Origin: Propionicimonas sp020161015
GTDB taxonomy: Bacteria; Actinomycetota; Actinomycetes; Propionibacteriales; Propionibacteriaceae
Length of the DNA stretch: 64,000 bases
Assembly (NCBI RefSeq): GCF_964266745.1
Contig: NZ_CAXWGX010000004.1
Coordinates: 94,198 to 158,197, forward strand
Direction of reading: 5' to 3'
In this document: one piece after another, positions 40,489 through 48,387 of the stretch
How positions within the stretch are numbered: position 1 is the stretch's first letter
Layout of the letters: the number at the start of each line of letters is the position of its first letter
Program-made: the position numbers and the translations under genes
Notes under the pieces: generated by a model
What the model saw: the letters and a program-made list of their open reading frames with translations, nothing else
Database searches by the model: none
What the model was told of the DNA's origin: nothing

Positions 40489-41112
40489 ATGGCGGGACCG
40501 TCCTGGCCGGTGCGCCTGGAGCACCCCCCGGTCACCCTGCGCCCGCTGCGTCGCAGGGATGAGGCGGACTGGGCGCGCATCCGGCAGCTCTCACCGTCCT
40601 GGTTCCGTCCCTGGGACTCCAGCAGGCCGCCCAGCTCGCCCGAGCCCAGCATGAGCTTCGCGCAGCTCGTCACCGTGTTCGGCCGCAGGGCGCGCCGCGG
40701 GCAGATGCTGCCGTGGGCCGTCGAGTACACCCCGGAGGGGGGCAAGCCGGTGTTCGCGGGCCAGGTGACGGTCTCCGGCATCACCCGCGGCTCGGCGTGC
40801 TGGGCGCACGTCGGCTACTGGGTCGACCCGCGCTGGGCGGGCCGCGGGATCATCCCCACCGCCGTCGCGATGGCCGCCGACTACTGCTTCGACGTGCTCT
40901 GCCTGCACCGCATCGAGATCGCGATCCGTCCCGAGAACGCCAACAGCCTCGCCGTGGTGCGCAAGCTCGGCGCGCGCTACGAGGGACGCCGCGAGCGCTA
41001 CATGCACGTGGACGGCGCCTGGCGCGACCACGACGTGTTCGTCCTCAGCCCCGAGGACCACCCCGGGGGCGTGCTCGCGAGGTTCGAGGCCGGACGGCGC
41101 GAGCGCGGCTAA
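40489..41112 (+). CDS. GNAT-family N-acetyltransferase (RimJ/RimL-like)
   Basis: This 207-residue GNAT protein has VGYWVDPRWAGRGIIPTAVA, the acetyl-CoA pyrophosphate loop, and IAIRPENANSLAVVRKLGAR, typical of RimJ/RimL N-terminal protein acetylases. It begins 9 bases after glp and precedes sepX, an arrangement conserved in actinobacteria. Its target is not known; acetylation of a ribosomal or divisome protein is possible. Confidence 0.88.
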   Translation: MAGPSWPVRLEHPPVTLRPLRRRDEADWARIRQLSPSWFRPWDSSRPPSSPEPSMSFAQLVTVFGRRARRGQMLPWAVEYTPEGGKPVFAGQVTVSGITRGSACWAHVGYWVDPRWAGRGIIPTAVAMAADYCFDVLCLHRIEIAIRPENANSLAVVRKLGARYEGRRERYMHVDGAWRDHDVFVLSPEDHPGGVLARFEAGRRERG

Positions 41113-41171
41113 TCCTCGACACTCCGCCCCGGGTGGGCCGGATGCGACCGCGCGCCGAATACGGTTCGGGT

Positions 41172-41900
41172 GTGGGTACGACCGGGCTGATCTTCGCAGT
41201 GATCGCTGCCGCCTGGCTGATGTACCTCGTGCCCTACTTCCTGCACCACCGGGGCGACGACCTGGCCGACGAGGCGGTGGGTGAGATCCCCTTCAGCCCC
41301 GCGGTGACGATCGTCCGGAGCGGGACGTCGCTGGCCGAGGCGGATGCCGGGACGGCGACCGTGTCGACCCCGCTGACGCGCCGCGCCCAGCTGCGCGAGC
41401 TGCACCTGCGTGACCGTGACGCGGCCCAGCGGCGCCGCCGGGTCCTGATCTTCCTGCTGGTCGTCCAGCTGATCGTGGCCGTGCTCGCCGCCGTCGGCAT
41501 CGGCGCCTGGTGGGCAGCGGTGATCCCGTCGGTGCTGATTGCGACGTTCCTTGTGATCGCCCGGTTCAGCGTCCGCGCGATGCGCGCGGACCTGGCCCGG
41601 CGCGCGGCCGCGATCAGGGAGTGCCCCGACGAACAGACGGTTGCGATCTCGCTGAGCCCCGCCGAGTCGGCCGAGCACGAGCACTCGATCGAGCTCAGCG
41701 TGCCGGTGACCCCCGTGTCGTCGCTGTGGGACCCGATCCCGATCACCCGTCCCACCTACGTGTCCAAGCCCCTCGCCCCCCGAACCGTCCGCACCATCGA
41801 CCTGACCGCCCCCGTGGCGACGCCCGGACGGATCCCCGTCACCGCCGACCCGATCGAGGCGGCGGAGGCCGAGCCGGAGGCGCAGGAGGACGTGGGCTGA
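41172..41900 (+). CDS. sepX: Divisome membrane protein SepX/GlpR (Glp receptor)
   Basis: The GTG at 41172 gives 242 residues. The N-terminal membrane helix (LIFAVIAAAWLMYLVPYFL) is followed by a cytosolic stretch of about 70 residues, two adjacent membrane helices (VLIFLLVVQLIVAVLAAVG and WAAVIPSVLIATFLVIA) and a long cytosolic C-terminal tail. This layout and the neighbourhood match SepX of Streptomyces and the corynebacterial Glp receptor. It should recruit Glp and FtsZ to the membrane. Confidence 0.8.
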   Translation: MGTTGLIFAVIAAAWLMYLVPYFLHHRGDDLADEAVGEIPFSPAVTIVRSGTSLAEADAGTATVSTPLTRRAQLRELHLRDRDAAQRRRRVLIFLLVVQLIVAVLAAVGIGAWWAAVIPSVLIATFLVIARFSVRAMRADLARRAAAIRECPDEQTVAISLSPAESAEHEHSIELSVPVTPVSSLWDPIPITRPTYVSKPLAPRTVRTIDLTAPVATPGRIPVTADPIEAAEAEPEAQEDVG

Positions 41901-41940
41901 GCGTCCGCGCCGCAGCGTGTCCGCCGAACGGAGGGGTGTG

Positions 41941-42939
41941 ATGGCAGGAGTGGCCGTCGTCGGGCACCTCACCGTCGACATCACCCCACAGCTGCCCGGA
42001 CCACCCGTCCTGCGGCCCGGTGTGCTCGCCCAGGTGGGGCCGGCGGCGGTCGCGCTCGGCGGTGCGGTGGGCAACACCGGACGCGTGCTCGCCGTCCTCG
42101 GCGTGCCGGTCGTGGGCACGGCGGCCATCGGCGGGGACGACTTCGGACGGATCGTCGTCGACCGGTTCGCGGGCCTGGCCGGCTTCGAGTTCCGCCCGCA
42201 GCTGTGCGACCGGGCCACCGGCTACACGATCGTGGTGGAGCCGCCCGCGACCGACCGGACGTTCTGGCACCACCCCGGGGCCAACGCCGCGCTGCGCCTG
42301 GACGAGGTGGGGCTGGACGGCCTCGACCTGGTGCACTTCGGCTACCCGTCCCTGATGCCGGGGGTGTGCGCCGACCAGGGCGCGGGCCTGGCCGGCTTCC
42401 TGGCCCGCGCCGCGGGCGCCGGGCTCGTCACCAGCCTCGACCTGGCGTGGGTCGACCCGCGCTCGGAGGCCGCGGCGGTGGACTGGCCAGCGTTCCTGCG
42501 GGCCGCGCTGCCGTCGGTCGACGTGCTCACCCCCAGCTACGACGACCTGGCCAGCCCGCTCGGCCTCGACGCGTCCTGGGACCCGTCCCGGGGTCGGGCA
42601 CTGGTCGAGGAGCTGCTGGGGTGGGGAGCCGGCGTCGTCATGCTCAGCGCCGGCGAGCACGGCGTGCTGCTGGGCGTCGCCGGCCGGGACCGGCTCGGAC
42701 GGCTGGCGCGCTACGGCGGCGACCTGTCGGCCTGGGCGGGGATCCGGCTCGCCCTGCCGCCCGCCCCGGTGCGGCGCATCGCCACGACGGTGGGCGCGGG
42801 GGACGCCGCCACGGCCGGCCTGCTGGCCGCCCTGCGGCGGGGACGCGGACCGCAGGATGCGCTCCGCTACGCCACGCAGGTGGCGGCCGCCGTGATCGAG
42901 CAGGGCGGCACCGGCGCGTTCACCGGCCTGCCTGCTTGA
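41941..42939 (+). CDS. PfkB-family carbohydrate kinase
   Basis: This is 332 residues from the ATG at 41941, with GGAGGGG upstream. GGAVGNTGRVLAVLGVPVVG is the first ribokinase-family signature and TTVGAGDAATAGLLAALRRG the second, with catalytic Asp in GAGD. It phosphorylates a sugar or nucleoside with ATP. Nothing nearby fixes the substrate. HHPGANAALRLDEV, with the PGAN motif, is seen in sugar-kinase members such as fructokinase and KDG kinase. Confidence 0.85.
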   Translation: MAGVAVVGHLTVDITPQLPGPPVLRPGVLAQVGPAAVALGGAVGNTGRVLAVLGVPVVGTAAIGGDDFGRIVVDRFAGLAGFEFRPQLCDRATGYTIVVEPPATDRTFWHHPGANAALRLDEVGLDGLDLVHFGYPSLMPGVCADQGAGLAGFLARAAGAGLVTSLDLAWVDPRSEAAAVDWPAFLRAALPSVDVLTPSYDDLASPLGLDASWDPSRGRALVEELLGWGAGVVMLSAGEHGVLLGVAGRDRLGRLARYGGDLSAWAGIRLALPPAPVRRIATTVGAGDAATAGLLAALRRGRGPQDALRYATQVAAAVIEQGGTGAFTGLPA

Positions 42940-43028
42940 GGTGGACTTGATCCTGGCTTAGGGCGTGCCCATCACCGCTGTCCGTAGCGTCGACGCCATG
43001 AGACTCCGCACTCCGATCCCCTCCGGTC

Positions 43029-44717
43029 ATGCGCTCGGTCCGCTGGGCTGACCCCTCGCCGGAGCCCACGCTCCCCGTGCCCGCGGGGGGCCGGACGCCC
43101 GCACTCCCGGCGGGGGACGCCGGTCCGGACGCCGCCCGTCCGTGGCTCGGGTTCGTGGCGCTGGCGGCGGCGCTGGCGATGATCGTCCTCGACGGCACCG
43201 TCGTCGGCGTCGCGCTGCCGGCGATCCTCGACGACCTCGATCTGGGGCTCAGCGACGCGCAGTGGATCAACAGCGTCTACCCGGTGGTGTTCGCCGCGCT
43301 GCTGCTGACCTTCGGCCGCCTCGGTGATCGCCACGGCAGGCGGCTGCTCCTGGTGACCGGTGTGGTGGTCTTCGCCGCGGCCAGCCTGACCGCGGCCGGC
43401 GCACAGGACGCCGGAGAGCTGATCTGGTCCCGGTGCGTGCAGGGCGTCGGCGGGGCGATGATCCTGCCGGCGACCGTCTCCAGCCTCAACGCGATGTTCC
43501 GGGGACGCAGCCGCGCCATCGCCTTCGGCCTGTGGGGAGCGGTTCTGGCCGCTGCGGCAGCGGTCGGCCCGCTGCTCGGTGGCTGGCTGACGACCGCGCT
43601 CGACTGGCGCTGGGTCTTCCTCGTCAGCCTGCCGGTGGCGGCGGTCGTGGTGGTCCTCGCCCTCGTCGCGGTGCCCGAGACGCGCGGTACGGCCGGGGAC
43701 GGGTTCGACGGGTGGGGGCTGGTGCTGAGCGCGTCCGGGCTCGGCCTGTTGGTGTTCGGTCTCATCGAGGGGCCGTCGCTGGGCTGGGTCCGGCCGGTGG
43801 ACGAGATCACGGTCCTCGGCCTGCCCTGGCCGTCCGGGGCGCCGGTGTCCCCGGTATTGCCCGCCCTCCTTGCCGGGCTGGCCGCGACCGCCGGCTTCCT
43901 CGCCGTCGAGGCGCGCCGCGCCCGTGCCGGCCGGGCGGTGGTCCTCGACCTCTCGCTGTTCCGGGTGCCGGCCTTCGCCGGGGGCAACCTGGCGGCGGGC
44001 GCGGTCGCGGTGGGGGAATTCGCCCTCCTCCTGGGGTTGCCGCTCTACCTGGTCTACGCCATGCGCCTGTCGGTGCTGGAGGCGGGCTGGGTTCTCGCAG
44101 CGATGGCGATCGGGGCCTTCCTCGCCGGCGCGCGGGCACGGGCGCTGTCCGCGCGGCTCGGCGCGCCTCGCTTGGTGACCCTCGGTCTCGCGATCGAACT
44201 CGTCGCGGCCGTGGCGGGGGCCGTCGCGGTCCCGGCCCAGCCCCCGGCCTGGGTGCTCGCCGGCATCCTGGCCGCCTACGGGCTGGGACTCGGCCTGGCC
44301 GCAGCCCAGCTGACGTCCGTCGTGCTGGCCGGTGTTCCGGTGGCACAGTCCGGCGTGGCCTCCGCCACCCAGAGCACCGTCCGCCAGTTGGGGTCGGCCC
44401 TGGGCGCGGCGCTGGCCGGCACGACCCTGTCGGTGGGCTTCGCGGTGACGGTGCCGGCACGGCTCGCGCTGGTCCCCGGGGTGAGTGCCGACGACGCGCT
44501 GACCATGGTCGACTACATGACCGGGACAGCCGGCGCGGTGATCGCGATGATCCGGGCAAAGGGCACCGGCGGCTACTTCGGCGCGCTCGGCCCTGCGGTG
44601 GCCGACGAGTTGTCGATCGCGTTCGCCCAGTGCGTGGGCGCGGTGCTCTGGGTCGCCGCGGCGTTCATCGCGCTGGGTCTCGTGGCGGCGCTCCGCTTGG
44701 ATCGTCGCCATCCCTGA
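43029..44717 (+). CDS. MFS drug exporter, DHA2 (EmrB/QacA) family
   Basis: This 562-residue protein has about 14 membrane helices. MIVLDGTVVGVALPAILDDL is the DHA2 motif D1, RLGDRHGRRLLLV is motif A in loop 2-3, and GVGGAMILPATVSSLNAMF is motif C-like. It should expel drugs or other toxic compounds using the proton gradient. The start is uncertain; an alanine/proline-rich cytosolic N terminus of about 35 residues precedes helix 1. No regulator gene is adjacent. Confidence 0.85.
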   Translation: MRSVRWADPSPEPTLPVPAGGRTPALPAGDAGPDAARPWLGFVALAAALAMIVLDGTVVGVALPAILDDLDLGLSDAQWINSVYPVVFAALLLTFGRLGDRHGRRLLLVTGVVVFAAASLTAAGAQDAGELIWSRCVQGVGGAMILPATVSSLNAMFRGRSRAIAFGLWGAVLAAAAAVGPLLGGWLTTALDWRWVFLVSLPVAAVVVVLALVAVPETRGTAGDGFDGWGLVLSASGLGLLVFGLIEGPSLGWVRPVDEITVLGLPWPSGAPVSPVLPALLAGLAATAGFLAVEARRARAGRAVVLDLSLFRVPAFAGGNLAAGAVAVGEFALLLGLPLYLVYAMRLSVLEAGWVLAAMAIGAFLAGARARALSARLGAPRLVTLGLAIELVAAVAGAVAVPAQPPAWVLAGILAAYGLGLGLAAAQLTSVVLAGVPVAQSGVASATQSTVRQLGSALGAALAGTTLSVGFAVTVPARLALVPGVSADDALTMVDYMTGTAGAVIAMIRAKGTGGYFGALGPAVADELSIAFAQCVGAVLWVAAAFIALGLVAALRLDRRHP

Positions 44718-44801
44718 CCTTCCCGTGAGGCCCCCAGTGGTCGAGACCGGGTCGGCGAGGGGGTGTCGGGGCGACGCGTCCAGGGGGCGGGGGGTTGCTT
44801 A

Positions 44802-44846
44802 GCATCGCTAGGGATGCTTGTTTGGCATCTCTAGCGATGCTAAGCT
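44802..44846 (+). promoter_or_regulatory. Promoter wrapped by two identical-type operators
   Basis: Two 16-bp palindromes of the form GCATCnCTAGnGATGC lie at 44802-44817 and 44825-44840, 23 bp centre to centre. The 7-base gap carries the -35 box TTGTTT (44818-44823). Operator 2 fills the 17-bp spacer exactly, and TAAGCT (44841-44846) is the -10 box. The two sites are also mirror images of one another (TTAGCATCGCTAG at the left end pairs with the right end). A dimeric repressor should shut this promoter very tightly. Confidence 0.7.
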
Positions 44847-44886
44847 GGAGGCCCTCAACGAGATCAGGACGCGAAAGGGGGCTGGG

Positions 44887-45015
44887 ATGGCTGCAGCAAT
44901 CGGCGCAATCAAGGGGTTCTTCCACATCGTCACGGGCGATGTGTCGCGATGGGACTCGCCGCAACACATGGTGACGATCCTCGACGTCCTCGAGTCCCCT
45001 CATTCCGAACTCTGA
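44887..45015 (+). CDS. 42-residue protein under the double operator
   Basis: The first good start after the promoter is the ATG at 44887, behind GAAAGGGGG. The product, starting MAAAIGAIKGFFHIVTGDVS, has a mildly hydrophobic N-terminal helix and a polar C terminus (ILDVLESPHSEL). I know no family for it. A frame also opens in the operator DNA at 44818, but it has no ribosome site. A tightly repressed micro-protein may be a regulator, a toxin-like peptide or a relic of a larger gene. Confidence 0.45.
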   Translation: MAAAIGAIKGFFHIVTGDVSRWDSPQHMVTILDVLESPHSEL

Positions 45016-45048
45016 AGCCGGGGCCCTCGGGACAGTAGTCTTCGGTCT

Positions 45049-45261
45049 GTGTTGACGACGTCGCAGGCGGCCGAGCTGGTGGGCATCCCCAAGGAGCAGT
45101 TCCGCTCGGCGATGTCCAAGGAGCGCAAGAACGGCAAGGAGTTCCACGCACCCAAGGAGCTGTGGGCCGACGCCCGGACGCCGCTGTGGGACGAGAAGAA
45201 GGTGCTCGCGTGGGCGAAGGCCCGCAAGAAGCGCAAGAAGCGCAAGAAGGACCAGGACTGA
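45049..45261 (+). CDS. Small HTH DNA-binding protein with a Lys/Arg tail
   Basis: A GTG at 45049 opens a 70-residue protein: TTSQAAELVGIPKEQFRSAM is a MerR/excisionase-like helix-turn-helix, TPLWDEKKVLAWA matches the usual C-terminal helix, and ARKKRKKRKKDQD is a very basic tail. TAGTCT at 45036-45041 ends 7 bases upstream, suggesting a leaderless mRNA. It may bind DNA or RNA generally. Similar lone HTH proteins occur in actinobacteria outside mobile elements, and no integrase is near. Confidence 0.6.
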   Translation: MLTTSQAAELVGIPKEQFRSAMSKERKNGKEFHAPKELWADARTPLWDEKKVLAWAKARKKRKKRKKDQD

Positions 45262-45265
45262 GCTG

Positions 45266-45291
45266 ACGGCCGGACGGAGACGTCCGGCCGT
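45266..45291. terminator. Bidirectional terminator between convergent genes
   Basis: ACGGCCGGAC-ggagac-GTCCGGCCGT is a perfect 10-bp stem between the HTH gene and the SnoaL-like gene, which face each other. CCTGCTGTCT follows on the plus side. Its position and stability make it a good GC-rich terminator. Confidence 0.65.
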
Positions 45292-45300
45292 CCTGCTGTC

Positions 45301-45702
45301 TCAGGGCAGGTGGTCGAGCACGTTCGTCCGGGGCAGGTAGGCCACGCAGCGCAGCCCGTCGGTGCCCTCGCGCTGGAGCAGGACGTCGCTGACGAGCGGT
45401 GCCGTGGTGGTGCCGAGCCGGAACTCCCAGCGCAGCGTGGCCATCACCATGCGTTCGCCCAGGGCCTGCCCGCTGGCGCCCACCAGCGTCGTCTCCGCGT
45501 CCGTGGCCTCGCCGACCCGCGACGCTCGAGCACCGACCGCAGCCAGGAACGCCTCGCGAGGAACCGGGGTGGTGCCCTGCGGGCCGAGGACGAGGAGAGG
45601 GTCGGCCAGCAGGCGATCGGCCAGGCCGGGCTCTGCGAGACGGAGGAAGTCGGCGGCGAAGGAGGCGACGAGGGTGTCCAGGCTGTGGTCGGTGGTGTTC
45701 AC
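45301..45702 (-). CDS. SnoaL/NTF2-like protein
   Basis: This 133-residue protein has the cone-shaped NTF2-like pattern: an N-terminal helix pair (LVASFAADFLRLAEPGLADR), a middle FLAAVGARASRVG and paired strands (ATLRWEFRLGTTTAPLVSDV and LQREGTDGLRCVAYLPR). GTG is the start, with GGAGATATCG upstream. It follows the tetR gene by 26 bases and is presumably its target. A small-molecule binding or isomerase role is typical, but no catalytic residues can be assigned. Confidence 0.7.
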   Translation of the reverse strand: MNTTDHSLDTLVASFAADFLRLAEPGLADRLLADPLLVLGPQGTTPVPREAFLAAVGARASRVGEATDAETTLVGASGQALGERMVMATLRWEFRLGTTTAPLVSDVLLQREGTDGLRCVAYLPRTNVLDHLP

Positions 45703-45728
45703 CGATATCTCCTACACCCGCGCGATGG

Positions 45729-46370
45729 TCATCCCGAAATCGGGGCAGGGCACGAGGGCGAGCCCGGCCGCGACGGATCGGCTCCGTCCAGGTCGAGGGC
45801 CGCGGCCGCCAGGTCCGTGACCTCCGTGAGCAGGGGGTCGGCGTCCTCGCAGCGGAGGGCCTCCTCGGCGAAGGTCACGGCGAACGCGCGCTGGAACAGC
45901 GCCCCGACGATCCCGTCGGCCACGGCGCGCAGCGGGCGCCCCGCGGGGACGCGTCCCAGGGCCTCCTCCCCCCGCAGGTACCGCTCCATCGCCGGCGGGA
46001 GCAGGTCCGGAGCCCGGGTCGAGTCCCGGCCCGCTGCGCGGAGCCGGGGGTCGGCCCAGAACATGATCTCGAACGGGATCGCGGCCAGGAAGTAGCGCAG
46101 CACGTCGCCGGCCTGCGCGCGGAGGTTGCCCAGGACCGTGCCCGTGCCCACCTGCGCGGTGATCCGCGCGGCGAGCTCCCGGTGGCACGGGATGCGCTCG
46201 CGCGCGATCGCCACGCACAGCGCATCCTTGTTGTCGAAGTAGGTGTAGAGCGCCGGCTCGGTGAGCCCGGCCTCTGCGGCGATCGCCTTCGTGGTGAGCC
46301 CCTTCGAGCCGTCGCGCACGACGACGGCCGCTGCCGCATCGAGGATGCGGTCCCGGGTGCCGACGGCCAT
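45729..46370 (-). CDS. TetR-family regulator
   Basis: The 213-residue protein starts MAVGTRDRILDAAAAVVVRD, with the helix-turn-helix in LTTKAIAAEAGLTEPALYTY and FDNKDALCVAI. GAGGTGGGG precedes the ATG. It heads an operon with the SnoaL-like gene and diverges from the membrane-protein gene at 46638. Paired GTTAAC palindromes upstream are its probable binding site. Confidence 0.82.
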   Translation of the reverse strand: MAVGTRDRILDAAAAVVVRDGSKGLTTKAIAAEAGLTEPALYTYFDNKDALCVAIARERIPCHRELAARITAQVGTGTVLGNLRAQAGDVLRYFLAAIPFEIMFWADPRLRAAGRDSTRAPDLLPPAMERYLRGEEALGRVPAGRPLRAVADGIVGALFQRAFAVTFAEEALRCEDADPLLTEVTDLAAAALDLDGADPSRPGSPSCPAPISG

Positions 46371-46381
46371 TCCCCACCTCC

Positions 46382-46455
46382 GTTAACGATGTTAACAGCT
46401 ACGTAGATTTGCCACCTTGGCTGTCTTAGTGTTCACTAGCTAGCGACCACTAGCT
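46382..46455. promoter_or_regulatory. Cluster of short palindromes between tetR and the membrane-protein gene
   Basis: GTTAAC-gat-GTTAAC (46382-46396) lies 12 bases from the tetR start. Further along are TAGTG-tt-CACTA (46427-46438) and a direct repeat CACTAGCT at 46434 and 46448. This AT-rich block in the 267-base divergent gap is the natural control region for both genes. The remaining part, to 46637, is GC-rich without clear elements apart from a GGCGTC/GACGCC hairpin at 46573. Confidence 0.5.
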
Positions 46456-46637
46456 GCTTGCGGATCGGACCTCACGTGACTCTCAGGGCATCGCGGACCG
46501 GAGACCTCCCGGTAGGCCGTCCCGGCGTCCCCGGCTCCGGCGAGAACCGCGCTCCCGGTGGTCGTCCCTCTGGCTCCCGTCCCCCGGCGTCCTGACGCCG
46601 TCCCGGCAGCCACGACTCATCCCCCGATTGGAGAGAT

Positions 46638-47210
46638 ATGAAGCGCAGTGCCCTTGACCGCCTGGTCTCCTGGATCGGCCTGGCCCTGGCGGCCGTGCTG
46701 CTGCTCGCGGGTGGCCTGCTGGCCTTCGCCAGCTCGTTCATCACGAACCAGGTGTCGGACCAGCTGTCGGCCCAGAAGATCACCATGCCCGAGCAGCCGG
46801 CCTTCGCGAAGCTCGCCCCGGCCGACCAGGAGGCGCTGGCGCCGTTCGCCGGCCAGCCCCTCGTGAACGGAGCCCAGGCCAAGGCGTTCGCCGACCACTA
46901 CATCCTCGCGCACATGAACGCCGCCTCCGGTGGCAAGACCTACGAGGAGGTCAGCGGCGAGTACATGGCCCTCAGCAAGGACACCAATGCCGACCCGGCC
47001 GTGGTGAAGCAGATGGGCGACCTCCGCCAGACGCTGTTCATGGGCAACACCCTGCGCAGCATGCTGCTGACCGCCTACGCCTTCGGCACCATGGCCACCG
47101 TGGCCGCGATCGCCGCCGGTGTGGCCATCGTCGGCGCGATCGTGCTGGCGGTGCTCGCGTTCCTCGGGATCCGGCACGCGAAGAGCGCGGAGGGCGAGGT
47201 CCTCGCCTGA
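46638..47210 (+). CDS. Membrane protein with two helices and an outside domain
   Basis: The 190-residue protein has an N-terminal helix (LVSWIGLALAAVLLLAGGLL), an exported polar domain of about 110 residues (KITMPEQPAFAKLAPADQEA, then YEEVSGEYMALSKD) and a C-terminal helix (VAAIAAGVAIVGAIVLAVLA). GGAGAG precedes the ATG. I recognise an actinobacterial 'aromatic ring-opening dioxygenase LigA'-like mis-annotated family of such proteins, but its function is unknown. Its divergence from tetR suggests shared control. Confidence 0.65.
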   Translation: MKRSALDRLVSWIGLALAAVLLLAGGLLAFASSFITNQVSDQLSAQKITMPEQPAFAKLAPADQEALAPFAGQPLVNGAQAKAFADHYILAHMNAASGGKTYEEVSGEYMALSKDTNADPAVVKQMGDLRQTLFMGNTLRSMLLTAYAFGTMATVAAIAAGVAIVGAIVLAVLAFLGIRHAKSAEGEVLA

Positions 47211-47321
47211 TCGCCTTCGGGCATCCGGTCCTCCCTGCGACGCCGGCGGTGGCTCACGTCACCGCCGGCGTCGCGCCGTCCGGGCCCCGGACGCCGGCGT
47301 CCCGGCATCCCTCCGCGTCGC

Positions 47322-47409
47322 CGAGGGCCAGCGTCGTCGCCGAGGGCCAGGACGCCGGTGCCGGCCCTCGACCTGAGGGCTGGTCCTCGGTGCTGTGGGC
47401 TGGCCCTCG
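47322..47409. repeat. Dispersed palindromic repeat, family 1, copy 5 (divergent)
   Basis: CGAGGGCCAGC (47322) pairs with GCTGGCCCTCG (47399-47409). A second CGAGGGCCAGG (47341) pairs with CCGGCCCTCG (47362-47371), so arms are kept while the sequence between them differs from copies 2 to 4. It lies between the membrane-protein gene and the rhodanese gene. Confidence 0.7.
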
Positions 47410-47438
47410 GCGCGGGGGCGGTCCGGACGGTGAGGACG

Positions 47439-47825
47439 TCAGGCGGTCGGCTGGTCGACGGGGCCGCCGGCCTCCGCCCAGGCCTTGAACCCGCCGAGGT
47501 TGTACACCGTCTCGAAGCCGAGCTCCTTCAGCGCCTTGCCGCCGAGTGCCGACCGCCCGCCGGAGGCGCAGTAGACGATCACCGGACGGTCGGTGCGGAA
47601 CTGCGGGTCGTGGGACGCGCTGGCCGGGTCGGCCCGGAACTCGAGCAGGCCGCGGGAGATGTTGATCGCCCCGGCAACCTTCCCCTCCCGTGCGACCTCC
47701 GGGGCGTCGCGGACATCGACGACGAGGACGTCACCGGCCGTCATCAGCTCCTGCGCCACCTGTGGCGTGATCCGCGGCACCACCGCGTCCGCCGCCTCGA
47801 TCATCTGCTTGACACTCGTGGCCAT
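47439..47825 (-). CDS. Rhodanese-like sulfurtransferase
   Basis: The 128-residue single-domain rhodanese has VLVVDVRDAPEVAREGKVAG and the active-site loop IVYCASGGRSALGGK with the persulfide-carrying Cys. It transfers sulfane sulfur in the cytosol. The ATG at 47825 is chosen for its GGGAAG site; another lies three codons upstream. It is a single gene; it could donate sulfur to MoaD through MoeB, which lacks its own rhodanese domain, but this is inference. Confidence 0.88.
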   Translation of the reverse strand: MATSVKQMIEAADAVVPRITPQVAQELMTAGDVLVVDVRDAPEVAREGKVAGAINISRGLLEFRADPASASHDPQFRTDRPVIVYCASGGRSALGGKALKELGFETVYNLGGFKAWAEAGGPVDQPTA

Positions 47826-48019
47826 GCTTCCCATCCCCTTCGATGCGAGCCCGGAGTCCCCTTCAGGCTATTCCCGGGCCGGGCCGTCCGCTGGCCATCC
47901 TGCGCATCACCGGCGATGGACGGGGGCGCCGACATGCGGACGGCAGGCCCGCCCCGCTACGCGCCCGTCCTGCGGCGCGCTACGCTCAGCTGGTTCGCTA
48001 TTCGGGGGGGTAGCTGGTC

Positions 48020-48319
48020 ATGGTTGTTGACGGGTATCGCGAGCTGGAGAGGATGCTGCGGGAGTTCGGGCTGCGGCAACTCGAGGAACTCGCCTGGGGC
48101 TGGCAGGGGCACGGCTTCGGGCCGGCCGAGACCGCCCAGTGGCTGACCGCGGGGGTGGGCGCGGACGAGCCACAGCTGGCCGCGGCGCTCGCTGCGGCCG
48201 AGTGGACGCCGGCCCAGGCCGGTCGGGCCCTCCGCGGCGGGCTCACCGCCGTTCAGGCCGTCCGTGATCATCCCGACGGCGCCCGGCGCGCCCGGGAGTT
48301 GCGCGCGCTCGCCGGCTGA
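48020..48319 (+). CDS. Uncharacterised 99-residue protein
   Basis: This small soluble protein, MVVDGYRELERMLREFGLRQ, is helical and rich in Trp and Ala (LEELAWGWQGHGFGPAETAQ, then WLTAGVGADEPQ). A GGxTAVQAVRDHPDGARRARE end suggests a two-helix repeat in which W-x-PxxAxxW patterns recur. I do not recognise a family. It stands alone between the rhodanese gene and the lacI promoter. Confidence 0.5.
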   Translation: MVVDGYRELERMLREFGLRQLEELAWGWQGHGFGPAETAQWLTAGVGADEPQLAAALAAAEWTPAQAGRALRGGLTAVQAVRDHPDGARRARELRALAG

Positions 48320-48387
48320 GGCCGCTCCGACGGGCGGGCCGGCCGCCGGTTTATCCAATCGTTACCGAGCCTGATTCGCCACTCCTC

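Noticed and set aside
45049..45261. Excisionase of a mobile element
   Set aside because: The HTH is excisionase-like, but no integrase, attachment repeats or other mobile genes are near, and the basic tail is atypical.
350..47409. CRISPR array from the recurring GAGGGCCAGC blocks
   Set aside because: The blocks are dispersed over 47 kb in inverted pairs and not in regularly spaced direct repeats, and no cas genes are present.
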